10,146 nt of DNA, taken from assembly GCA_964394565.1 (NCBI GenBank), contig CAYMYA010000024.1:1-10146 (forward strand), read 5' to 3'. The notes under the pieces are model-generated. The model searched no databases. It was not told the DNA's origin and saw only the letters and a list, made by a program, of their open reading frames with translations. This document shows, piece after piece, positions 1 through 6,123 of the stretch; the stretch's first letter is position 1, and each line of letters opens with the position of its first letter. The stretch is from CAIKHN01 sp964394565 (GTDB taxonomy: Bacteria > Patescibacteriota > Patescibacteriia > UBA9934). A program made the translations under genes and the position numbers.

Positions 1-567
1 GGAGCGGAGTTTTGCGATCACTGATGCGGCGAGGGAGCAGGAAGGGGCATCGAGGCCGGAATCGATTTCATCGAGGAGTGCGAATCTTGGGTGGAGAAGG
101 ACAAGCTGGAAAAGCTCGGCGCGTTTCTTTTCTCCGCCCGACATATCCGCGTGCAATATTTTCTGCGCGAAATCATCCGGAAGATTCAGGAGTGCGAGCG
201 CTTCGCGAATGCGCTGCTGCGCTTCCGGCACATCGGAGATTCCGTGAATCGCTTCAAGGGCCATGCGCGCCATCGCGGCAAGCGTGATGCCGTCGATTGC
301 CGGAGGCTCTTGATGCGCAAGAAAAATGCCGCGTTTCGCGCGGTCGTGAACAGCAACATTGCGCAACGATGCACCATCAAGCAAAATATCGCCCTTCACC
401 ACCTCAACGTCCTCAAAACCCATAATCGCAGAAAGAATCGTGCTCTTCCCTACACCATTCTGTCCGCGAATCACTACGCAGTCCCCTGCCCCAACTGAAA
501 ACGAAACATCCGAGAGGATTTCTCGTGCGTCACGAGCGATCGACAAGTTTTGTACCTCAAGCATCAT
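1..567 (-). CDS. sufC: SufC, ATPase of the SUF Fe-S assembly complex (3' end missing)
   Basis: ABC-type ATPase that binds SufB and SufD and drives cluster assembly in the cytoplasm. The 189 readable residues start at one of two adjacent ATGs (567 or 564) and stay open to the window edge. The nucleotide-binding motifs are in the right order: Walker A GQNGVGKST (35-43, Lys41), Q-loop region LAHQEPP (83-89), ABC signature MSGGEKKR (142-149) and Walker B with D-loop FALLDEIDSGLD (162-173). The EIDSGLD form is typical of SufC rather than of transporter ATPases. About 55-60 residues, including the H-loop, lie outside the window; SufC is usually near 250 residues. The start overlaps the end of sufU by 8-11 bases and has no clear Shine-Dalgarno sequence, so translation is probably coupled. 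Having sufC last in the operon is unusual. Confidence 0.96.
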   Translation of the reverse strand, partial: MMLEVQNLSIARDAREILSDVSFSVGAGDCVVIRGQNGVGKSTILSAIMGFEDVEVVKGDILLDGASLRNVAVHDRAKRGIFLAHQEPPAIDGITLAAMARMALEAIHGISDVPEAQQRIREALALLNLPDDFAQKILHADMSGGEKKRAELFQLVLLHPRFALLDEIDSGLDAPSCSLAASVIAKLRS

Positions 568-919
568 ACGCATTCAGTGCATTCTGCAGTGCAACGAGTG
601 CCGTCGTCAAACAGCGTTCGCGAAGCGGCGAAATGGGAACGGAAAGAAGTTTTCGGATCTCATCACCGTTCATAAATCTGATACGACCAATGGGTCCCAT
701 AGCATTCGCAGCGAGCACCGATGCTGCTGCACGACTGATCACGCATCCTTTCGCCTCATACGTCATTGCAGCGATGGCGCCGTCAACCATGCGCACCCAT
801 ACTCGGCACGAATCACCGCACGACGCATTCGTTGCCTCTCCCGTAGCATCAGCATGCTCCATTGCGCCGATATGCCTTGTGGAATTCGCAAACGCGATGA
901 GATCGAGATAATCGTTCAT
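557..919 (-). CDS. sufU: SufU/IscU-type Fe-S scaffold or sulfur-acceptor protein
   Basis: Small protein of 120 residues that in this family receives sulfur from SufS and/or holds a nascent cluster. The three conserved cysteines and the aspartate are visible: NASCGD (Cys34, Asp36), KGCVIS (Cys59) and RERCLTTAL (Cys103). The text around Cys59, GC-IS-A-AS, matches SufU (Bacillus: GCSISMASAS). The Cys59-Cys103 spacing of 44 is that of IscU; Bacillus SufU has roughly 18-20 more residues there. The IscU LPPVK motif for the HscA chaperone is absent before the third cysteine. The N-terminal family motif HPRN-G is degenerate (STRHIG). The ATG overlaps the sufS stop as ATGA, so coupling is likely. I assign it as SufU-like because of the operon, with an IscU-like length. 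Confidence 0.9.
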   Translation of the reverse strand: MNDYLDLIAFANSTRHIGAMEHADATGEATNASCGDSCRVWVRMVDGAIAAMTYEAKGCVISRAAASVLAANAMGPIGRIRFMNGDEIRKLLSVPISPLRERCLTTALVALQNALNAYDA

Positions 920-2163
920 ACATTTCGCTTCAGCAACGAAATCACCTCGCGAAGTGCAACAAGAAAACGGTCAACCTCGCTTTCCGTGGAATACACCGCA
1001 AGACTTACGCGGATTGTGCCGCCATTTGGTGCGATGTAGTCGACGAGTGGCTGCGCGCAATGATGTCCTGCACGAACACACACGCCGCGCTGGCCAAGAA
1101 GATCGGCAACATCGTGCGGATGTGCGCCGTCGACCGTGAATGAAACGATACTGACAGCTTCGGGGGGATTGAAGATGGTCACGCCAACGATGGCGCGGAG
1201 GCCGTCGATAAGTTTATGACGGAGAACGTTCACTGGATCCCCGGCTCCCCCTTCGCTAAAGCTTCGGGGGACAAGTACGCGTGGATGACTGAAGAGATGG
1301 GGATGACGGGACATTTGGATCCATCGAAGCGCGGCTGCGAAACCGATTGCGCCTTCGACGTTTGGGGAACCGCCTTCAAATCGTTCCGGGATACCCCGCC
1401 ATGATTCGGTATCGGCGCCAACCCGATCCACCATGCCTCCCCCAACAATCATCGGCTCCACGGCTAATGCGAGACGGTCAGAAAGTGCCATCGCCGCAAT
1501 TCCGGCTGGGCCGTAACATTTATGCGAACCAAATACGATCGCATCAGCGCCAATATCGCGCATGGAGATTGGAAGATGCGCAGCGGCTTGCGCGGCGTCG
1601 ACGATGACGAGCGCCCCAAACTTGCGAGCGTGATCAATGAGTTTTGTAACTGGCACGATCGTTCCAAACACATTTGAAACCATCGTCACCCCGATGATTT
1701 TCGTATGTTCATTCATCATCGCAACAGCACCGTCAACATCGAGCATGAAATCATCCGTCATCGGCATCGTGCGAACAGTCGCACCACGTTCGCGAGCAAT
1801 GCGACGCCATGGGAGGAGGTTTGCGTGGTGCTCAAAGGGGCTGATAAGAATCTCATCACCCGCATGCACCATCGACTTCACCCCAAACGCAATCGCGTTC
1901 AGCCCTTCGGTGACACTTTTCGTGAAAACGGTCGATGCAGGATCGGCGTCGATAAAGTTCGCGATGGTTTTGCGAGCATCCTCATACGCCAACATCGAAA
2001 CTTCGGCCATTGGGTAAAGCCCCCTGCCAACATTCGCCCTGCCAGTACAAAGATACGCCGTCATCGCATCGATCGCCGCAGCACAAATCTGCGTCGTCGC
2101 CGCGTTATCAAGATACGCAATGTCAGATCGAAGACCGGGAAATTGTGATCGAATATCGGTCAT
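916..2163 (-). CDS. sufS: SufS, group II cysteine desulfurase (PLP)
   Basis: PLP-dependent enzyme that converts cysteine to alanine and passes the persulfide sulfur to the SUF system. The start at 2163 (MTDIRSQFPGL) gives 415 residues and an ATGA overlap with the sufD stop; a further upstream ATG at 2193 would lie deep in sufD and adds ten residues foreign to the family. Visible signatures: LDNAATT (18-24), the HH pair with PLP-stacking His113, DAAQ (189-192), FGSHKCYGP with PLP lysine Lys215, FEGGSPN (262-268), RAGHHCAQP with catalytic Cys369, and Arg385 in TIRVSL. The short RAGHHC active-site loop is typical of group II (SufS) enzymes. The stretch around residues 285-311 is about 12-15 residues longer than usual and coincides with a DNA palindrome (see the repeat at 1246-1271), so it looks like a late in-frame insertion. 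The frame is intact and the enzyme is probably functional. Confidence 0.96.
   Translation of the reverse strand: MTDIRSQFPGLRSDIAYLDNAATTQICAAAIDAMTAYLCTGRANVGRGLYPMAEVSMLAYEDARKTIANFIDADPASTVFTKSVTEGLNAIAFGVKSMVHAGDEILISPFEHHANLLPWRRIARERGATVRTMPMTDDFMLDVDGAVAMMNEHTKIIGVTMVSNVFGTIVPVTKLIDHARKFGALVIVDAAQAAAHLPISMRDIGADAIVFGSHKCYGPAGIAAMALSDRLALAVEPMIVGGGMVDRVGADTESWRGIPERFEGGSPNVEGAIGFAAALRWIQMSRHPHLFSHPRVLVPRSFSEGGAGDPVNVLRHKLIDGLRAIVGVTIFNPPEAVSIVSFTVDGAHPHDVADLLGQRGVCVRAGHHCAQPLVDYIAPNGGTIRVSLAVYSTESEVDRFLVALREVISLLKRNV
1246..1271. repeat. GC-rich palindromic element inside sufS
   Basis: TCCCCC (1246-1251) and GGGGGA (1266-1271) are perfect inverted arms around a 14-base centre. On the minus strand the centre can fold further: a symmetric GAA/GAA internal loop (tandem G-A type pairs), a GC/GC step and a TTTA loop. 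It encodes roughly VPRSFSEGGA (298-307) of SufS, within a segment that family members lack. The frame is preserved. Coding-compatible palindromes such as the Rickettsia palindromic elements behave this way; this is an analogy, not a sequence match. Only one full copy is present in the window. Confidence 0.6.
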
Positions 2164-2804
2164 ACAATGGGTAGCATTTCTCCGATTGGACACAATAATT
2201 GTTCAGCGATCTTGGTTCGTGCCGTGAGAGCATCGATTCCGCGTGATGCAAAATACGCTGTCATTGCACGCGTTGGCCGTGAAATCGCCACCGCATGCTT
2301 GGCTCGCGCCGCGTGTGACGCAATATGGAGTTCAGGAATGACGCGAATGCGTGCGCCGTCGCCAAGCAGCATGCCTCGCATCGATGTTTCGACGGTTGCT
2401 CCGATAATTTCAGGATCAACAACCACACGTTGGCGTATGATCGCTTTTGATCGTTCTTGTGCAACGCACCGGTCGTCGATTCTACATGCTATCTCGTCGG
2501 CATGCACTCGGACATCATCATCGCACCGAAATGTCACACCGGGCGCAATCATACAAGCGGCATGAAGCTCAACTTTGGCACCCTTGCCAACAAGTTCAAT
2601 GCTTCGTGTAATCGAAATATCTGTATCAACCGCACCGGCAATGATGATCGACAACGTTGCGCCAGCTTCAACTTGCGCAGCAATCGACACGTTGATCGAC
2701 GGATCAATCTGCACGCGCTGCTCCGTCCCTGCGGCAACAACAAAAACCTGTTCCGCAATCATCGGAGCAACCTCAGACAATGGTTTTTCGCGTTCGTCCA
2801 TCAT
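2160..2804 (-). CDS. sufD: SufD, short form, SUF complex subunit
   Basis: SufD pairs with SufB in the SufBC2D scaffold. The protein is only 214 residues, about half the usual 400-440. It keeps the C-terminal beta-helix half and the distal family region: IPELHIASHAARAKH (156-170), then AYFASRGID (183-191), which corresponds to the P-L-I-D...SHGATVG...FYLRSRGI block of typical SufD. His170 aligns with the essential histidine (E. coli His360), but the following glycine is replaced by alanine. An in-frame TAA two codons before the ATG rules out a hidden upstream extension in this frame, and only 91 bases separate it from sufB, so there is no room for the missing N-terminal half. Two adjacent ATGs (2804, 2801) can start it; no Shine-Dalgarno sequence is seen. 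The stop overlaps the sufS start. Assigned by the C-terminal motifs and operon position. Confidence 0.86.
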   Translation of the reverse strand: MMDEREKPLSEVAPMIAEQVFVVAAGTEQRVQIDPSINVSIAAQVEAGATLSIIIAGAVDTDISITRSIELVGKGAKVELHAACMIAPGVTFRCDDDVRVHADEIACRIDDRCVAQERSKAIIRQRVVVDPEIIGATVETSMRGMLLGDGARIRVIPELHIASHAARAKHAVAISRPTRAMTAYFASRGIDALTARTKIAEQLLCPIGEMLPIV

Positions 2805-2867
2805 AGTTTAACTTAGTTCGTGGGCAACTTAGTTTGCGGTGAACTAAGTTACGTTTAAGCTTAGTTT
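2805..2867. repeat. Cluster of AACTTAGTT direct and inverted repeats between sufB and sufD
   Basis: The 9-mer AACTTAGTT occurs at 2810-2818 and 2826-2834, its exact reverse complement AACTAAGTT at 2842-2850, and a diverged copy AAGCTTAGTTT at 2857-2867. The second and third copies form a perfect 9-bp stem with a 7-base loop (2826-2850). The first copy could compete for the same partner. The segment is AT-rich and takes up most of the only sizeable intergenic space in the operon, directly before the sufD ATG. Confidence 0.75.
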
Positions 2868-2870
2868 TAA

Positions 2871-2893
2871 CATCTTGCATTGCACTGAAGATG
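2871..2893 (-). other. Small hairpin just after the sufB stop
   Basis: CATCTT (2871-2876) and AAGATG (2888-2893) are perfect inverted arms; allowing a three-base bulge, TGC/GCA extends the stem to about nine pairs with a three-base loop. It starts three bases after the sufB stop on the minus strand. No T-tract follows, so it looks more like an RNA-stability or processing element than a terminator. Confidence 0.4.
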
Positions 2894-2895
2894 AC

Positions 2896-4278
2896 TCACA
2901 GAACAGCTCCCTCCATTTCTAAACGTACCAACTCAAGAAACTCCACAGCGTATTCCAACGGGAGTTCGCGGGAGATTGGATCTAGGAATCCATTCACCAC
3001 AGCCCGACGTGCAGCATCTCCATCTAGCCCGCGGCTCGCCAAATACGCAAGCTGCACATCGTTCAAACGCCCCACAGAAGCTTCGTGGGTTACTGTCATG
3101 TCCGGCGCGGCATCGTCAATCACGGGAATGGTGTTTGCGGAGGATGTACTGTCCATCAAGAGTGTATCGCAGACCACAGAAACACTCGCATCTACGGCAC
3201 TCGACGTTGCCTTTACCACTCCACGATACGTCGAAATACCTCCCCCAACCGCGATACTCTTTGCCCGCACATTTGCTGACGTATTTGGCCCAACCAATGC
3301 AACTTTATGCCCCGTATCTTGCACCTGCCCCGGCCCCGCAAACGCAACGCCAAGAAAATCACTCTTCGATCGTGCGCCACGTAACACGCTCATGGGATAC
3401 AACATCGTCACCCCGCTCCCCATATTCCCGTTCACCCACGTTATTGTTCCGTCGTCGTCCACCAGCGCGCGCTTCGTGTTCAAATTAAATGTATTTTTAC
3501 TCCAATTTTCGATACTCATGTACTTCACCGTTGCCCCGCGCTTCACATGAATTTCCACACACCCCGCATGCAGTGCCGCCGCATCGTACTTTGGTGCAGA
3601 ACACCCCTCGATATATTCCACGGTCGAACCTTCATCCGCAATAATCAGCGTGTGCTCAAACTGCCCGCCACGCTCCGCATTCATACGAAAATACGCTTGG
3701 AGCGGAATGCTCACCGTGACATTCTTGGGCACATAAATGAAGGTTCCGCCACTCCACACCGCGGCATGAAGCATGGCAAACGCATGATCGTGCACCGGAA
3801 CGCAATTCGTCATAAAATGCTCACGCACTAATGCTTCGTGCTCGCGCACCGCAACATCCATGTTTAAAAAGATCACCCCTTGGTCTGCCAGATCTTTTTG
3901 CAAATTGTGGTAGACGATTTCAGAATCGTACTGTGCGCCCACGCCGGCAAGCCCCTTGCGTTCAGACTCCGGAATCCCAAGCCGTTCAAACGTGTTCCGA
4001 ATTTCTTCCGGCACGTTCTCCCACGTATTCCCCTCCACCGCATTCGGCCGCGCAAAATAATGAATCTTCTCCACGTCAAGCCCTGCAAGCGACGGCCCCC
4101 ACGTGGGCAGCGATGTCTGCAAAAAAAGCTCAAGCGCACGCAACCGTTTAACCCGCATCCACTCCGGCTCCCCCTTCGCCTCCGAAATCGCCAACACCAC
4201 TTCGCGTGACAAACCAAGCGAAGCCAAAAACTTCGGCACATGTGGCGTTTGGGCATCAAGAATTTCCTGGAGAGACAT
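2896..4278 (-). CDS. sufB: SufB, Fe-S cluster scaffold subunit
   Basis: Scaffold of the SufBC2D complex on which the cluster is assembled. Full length at 460 residues. Recognisable SufB blocks: ISEAKGEPEWM (31-41), HYFARP (73-78), AVWSGGTFIYVPKNV (173-187), IPLQAYFRMN (191-200), GQFEHTLIIADEGS (205-218), then EGCSAP (224-229). In the C-terminal region Cys370 in VVCDTLLM corresponds to the essential E. coli Cys405, and Glu399 in THEASVGRL to Glu434. The start has a good Shine-Dalgarno sequence, TAGGA, seven bases before the ATG (minus strand, 4286-4290). It is the first gene of the operon as seen here, but the contig ends 40 bases upstream, so a promoter or a regulator gene such as iscR/sufR could lie in the gap. 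Confidence 0.97.
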   Translation of the reverse strand: MSLQEILDAQTPHVPKFLASLGLSREVVLAISEAKGEPEWMRVKRLRALELFLQTSLPTWGPSLAGLDVEKIHYFARPNAVEGNTWENVPEEIRNTFERLGIPESERKGLAGVGAQYDSEIVYHNLQKDLADQGVIFLNMDVAVREHEALVREHFMTNCVPVHDHAFAMLHAAVWSGGTFIYVPKNVTVSIPLQAYFRMNAERGGQFEHTLIIADEGSTVEYIEGCSAPKYDAAALHAGCVEIHVKRGATVKYMSIENWSKNTFNLNTKRALVDDDGTITWVNGNMGSGVTMLYPMSVLRGARSKSDFLGVAFAGPGQVQDTGHKVALVGPNTSANVRAKSIAVGGGISTYRGVVKATSSAVDASVSVVCDTLLMDSTSSANTIPVIDDAAPDMTVTHEASVGRLNDVQLAYLASRGLDGDAARRAVVNGFLDPISRELPLEYAVEFLELVRLEMEGAVL

Positions 4279-4318
4279 ACGCGCATCCTACCCGATTTTC
4301 TTGCAATATTCCAAAATT

Positions 4319-4418
4319 NNNNNNNNNNNNNNNNNNNNNNNNNNNNNNNNNNNNNNNNNNNNNNNNNNNNNNNNNNNNNNNNNNNNNNNNNNNNNNNNNN
4401 NNNNNNNNNNNNNNNNNN
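4319..4418. other. Assembly gap, 100 N
   Basis: Exactly 100 N. A round length is the usual placeholder for a scaffold join of unknown size. Base composition changes sharply across it, so order and distance of the flanking contigs should not be taken as proven. Any reading frame that appears to cross it is an artefact. Confidence 0.99.
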
Positions 4419-4425
4419 CGGCAGC

Positions 4426-4773
4426 ATGCACCCCATTGCCCACGCGCTGATGAGCGTGGGCGAAGAAGGCCGCGCGATCCTGCGCGAGCAGTTCTCGGAG
4501 GAAGTGGCGCTGACGGCGGCTCCGTTCCTCCACGTCTACGAGAAGGCTCAGTCGGGTGAGTTGCAGTGGGTGATCCCCTGCCTCCCCGCGCAGAGCGAGG
4601 TGCTGAGCAACGCCCTCCTGATGTTCGCTAGCTTGGTTCCGAGCCATGCGCTCGGGGAACAGTGCCTCGAGGAGTGGCAGGAGCTCTCCGGGTGGCACAA
4701 TGAGGACACGGAGCAGCTGCTCGTGTACCTCGAGGCAGCGTTCCCCCCAGAGCAGATCAGCGCTTCGGGCTGA
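4426..4773 (+). CDS. Hypothetical GC-rich protein, 5' end uncertain
   Basis: An open frame of 115 residues from ATG 4426 to a TGA at 4771-4773; it is also open back to the gap at 4419, so the true start may be missing. I do not recognise the family. The protein is acidic and largely helical-looking, with many Glu and Leu (EEGRAILREQFSEEVAL, CLEEWQELSGW), no membrane span and no metal-binding motif; two cysteines are far apart. Codons are strongly G/C-ending, unlike the AT-rich genes on the same contig. No Shine-Dalgarno sequence is seen in the seven bases left before the ATG. A strong hairpin follows the stop by about ten bases, supporting a real gene end. Faces the 36-residue membrane peptide gene convergently. 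Confidence 0.6.
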   Translation: MHPIAHALMSVGEEGRAILREQFSEEVALTAAPFLHVYEKAQSGELQWVIPCLPAQSEVLSNALLMFASLVPSHALGEQCLEEWQELSGWHNEDTEQLLVYLEAAFPPEQISASG

Positions 4774-4783
4774 GGGGGACATC

Positions 4784-4828
4784 AACGCAGGGCGGCCGCA
4801 CAACGCTGTGCGGTCGCCCTGATGCGTT
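4784..4828. terminator. GC-rich hairpin between convergent genes
   Basis: Arms 4789-4802 and 4807-4820 form 14 pairs (one G-T wobble) with a four-base loop ACGC. AACGC (4784-4788) and GCGTT (4824-4828) extend it by five pairs past a three-base bulge. It lies between two genes that end facing each other, where a shared terminator is expected. The T-tract is weak on both strands (GTTTA on plus, none on minus), so it may act only as a partial or RNA-protecting terminator. Confidence 0.55.
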
Positions 4829-4838
4829 TAGGAAAAAA

Positions 4839-4949
4839 TTAGACCGCGAACGCGAGGAGGGTTCCGGTAATCAGAAGAGCAATCGCGAGCAAGACACCAA
4901 TTTCAAGCACAGTAACAAACGGAACCTTTTTTGTTGAACGTCGCGGCAT
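4839..4949 (-). CDS. Small single-span membrane peptide, 36 residues
   Basis: ATG at 4947-4949 and TAA at 4839-4841. The sequence starts MPRRSTKKVPFV and continues as an uninterrupted hydrophobic stretch (about residues 10-36, with LLAIALLITGTLLAF), ending AV. The basic N-terminus followed by one membrane helix predicts an N-in, C-out topology. One acidic residue, Glu16, sits in the helix. No clear Shine-Dalgarno sequence is seen, so the start rests on the reading frame and the amphipathic logic of the product. A strong hairpin lies just downstream. Composition is intermediate between the GC-rich gene on one side and the AT-rich pair on the other. Function unknown; small membrane toxins, regulators of membrane complexes and a secretion signal remnant are all possible. 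Confidence 0.6.
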   Translation of the reverse strand: MPRRSTKKVPFVTVLEIGVLLAIALLITGTLLAFAV

Positions 4950-5061
4950 ATTACGTAAAGTTTATCACACCATAAAAATCATTTCTCACACTACCCATAC
5001 CAAAATGTTTTTCGGTGGATTGGCGTGAGGTCAAGACAATACGGAAATACATTTATCAGAA

Positions 5062-6102
5062 TTATGAAGACATCGTGTCCTTTAACGCTATTGATCTTTG
5101 CTCATCAAAAGTAAAAAAACCTGCATTCGTCCATTCATCTAAAGTAAAATCAAAAAATTTTCTGTCATAATCTTGCAAAACTAAGAAAGGATTCCCTGCT
5201 TGATCCATTACACATACTAATGAATAAGTTTTATCCCAGGGATATTTCCCTTGCATTAAAACATAAGGGTCCCGACGATCAATCTGTACACTACCCATAG
5301 TATAGCGTGTGGAATAGCGAGTTTTCGTAGGAACACAATACATTATTTTATCAGCAAACTTACTCAAAAAGCTTTTCCTAATTTCGTACTGCCTTTGTTC
5401 TTCAGCCTTCATCCGATCTCTCTCGGAAACCTTCCTCTTAATTTCGTTCCAAAGAGATAACGCAAAATCAACATCCTGTTGTTCATAGAAATAAAAGTCC
5501 TCAAAAAATCCTACATCTTGCTGATTATCGTGTGAATGCGTCATACGAGCAAGAACAATTCTTCCACGTGAATCGGTCCAAGTAGTCTCTTCGCGCCAAA
5601 AAGGAAAATCCTGAGTATCATCTGATGCTTCTCTATGTGTTTTTTTCTGTATCTCTGTATCTAACTCAAAATGGTCGTAAATTTTCTTGGAAAACTCTCT
5701 GTGAATTTCATCAATTGGAATTTCGTGACTAGTCCTTCCTACCCCCATGTGTAACTGCCAACATTCCTGACTTGGTTTATAAACCATGGAATAAGAAAGG
5801 TAATTCCTTCTGACGATATCATTCTCAACCGCGCCCGCCCATTCGATTTGTATTGCCTTAAGACGAGCCTCTATCTCCATTGCCTTAGCCTCAAGTAAAT
5901 AATATCGGTCGCTCGTCCAAGGTATATTTCTAATGAGCTCGGCGAGAATCGTGCCATCGTTTACTAACCTTCTATCATTATACTTCGTTCCAATAAGCTG
6001 AGCCCTTGCTGCAAGCGCATCAAATCTATTTCTTGGGCCTAATTCGTTAGAAATATCGTACTTTTTAACTGTTTTTTCCATAATTATTTTCGGGGTATAC
6101 AC
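5062..6102 (-). CDS. Hypothetical protein, about 340 residues, second gene of an AT-rich pair
   Basis: I do not recognise this protein. Two starts are possible: GTG at 6102 (346 residues) or ATG at 6081 (339 residues, MEKTVKKYD); neither has a clear Shine-Dalgarno sequence. The upstream gene ends 21 bases before the GTG, so the two are probably cotranscribed. Visible features: a basic and helical N-terminal region (to about 95), a middle region rich in Trp, Phe and Tyr (FPFWREETTW; GFFEDFYFYEQQ), a charged helix that may form a short coiled coil (NEIKRKVSERDRMKAEEQRQ), and a C-terminal part with alternating strand-like segments (YSLVCVMDQAGNPFLVLQDY) ending in FDFTLDEWTNAGFF. No signal peptide or membrane span, no nuclease or NTPase motif that I can see; predicted cytoplasmic. 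Codon use is clearly AT-rich, unlike the suf and peptidase genes. Confidence 0.8.
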   Translation of the reverse strand: MYTPKIIMEKTVKKYDISNELGPRNRFDALAARAQLIGTKYNDRRLVNDGTILAELIRNIPWTSDRYYLLEAKAMEIEARLKAIQIEWAGAVENDIVRRNYLSYSMVYKPSQECWQLHMGVGRTSHEIPIDEIHREFSKKIYDHFELDTEIQKKTHREASDDTQDFPFWREETTWTDSRGRIVLARMTHSHDNQQDVGFFEDFYFYEQQDVDFALSLWNEIKRKVSERDRMKAEEQRQYEIRKSFLSKFADKIMYCVPTKTRYSTRYTMGSVQIDRRDPYVLMQGKYPWDKTYSLVCVMDQAGNPFLVLQDYDRKFFDFTLDEWTNAGFFTFDEQRSIALKDTMSS

Positions 6103-6123
6103 AAATACTTTACATAAAAAACA

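Noticed and set aside
525..911. Plus-strand reading frame opposite sufU
   Set aside because: It mirrors sufU codon structure and has no motif; sufU has all conserved cysteines.
2891..3550. Long plus-strand reading frame opposite sufB
   Set aside because: The minus strand encodes an unmistakable SufB over the same bases; the plus frame is low-complexity and has no family features.
4164..4179. 16-base identity CCGGCTCCCCCTTCGC between sufB and the palindrome region of sufS (1241-1256)
   Set aside because: In sufB it encodes the conserved AKGEPE segment in a different frame and lacks the second palindrome arm, so it is more likely coincidence than a second copy of the element.
4240..4773. A reading frame that runs through the first N gap from the end of the suf contig
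   Set aside because: It only looks continuous because N codons contain no stop. The part before the gap is antisense to sufB; only the part after the gap is considered.
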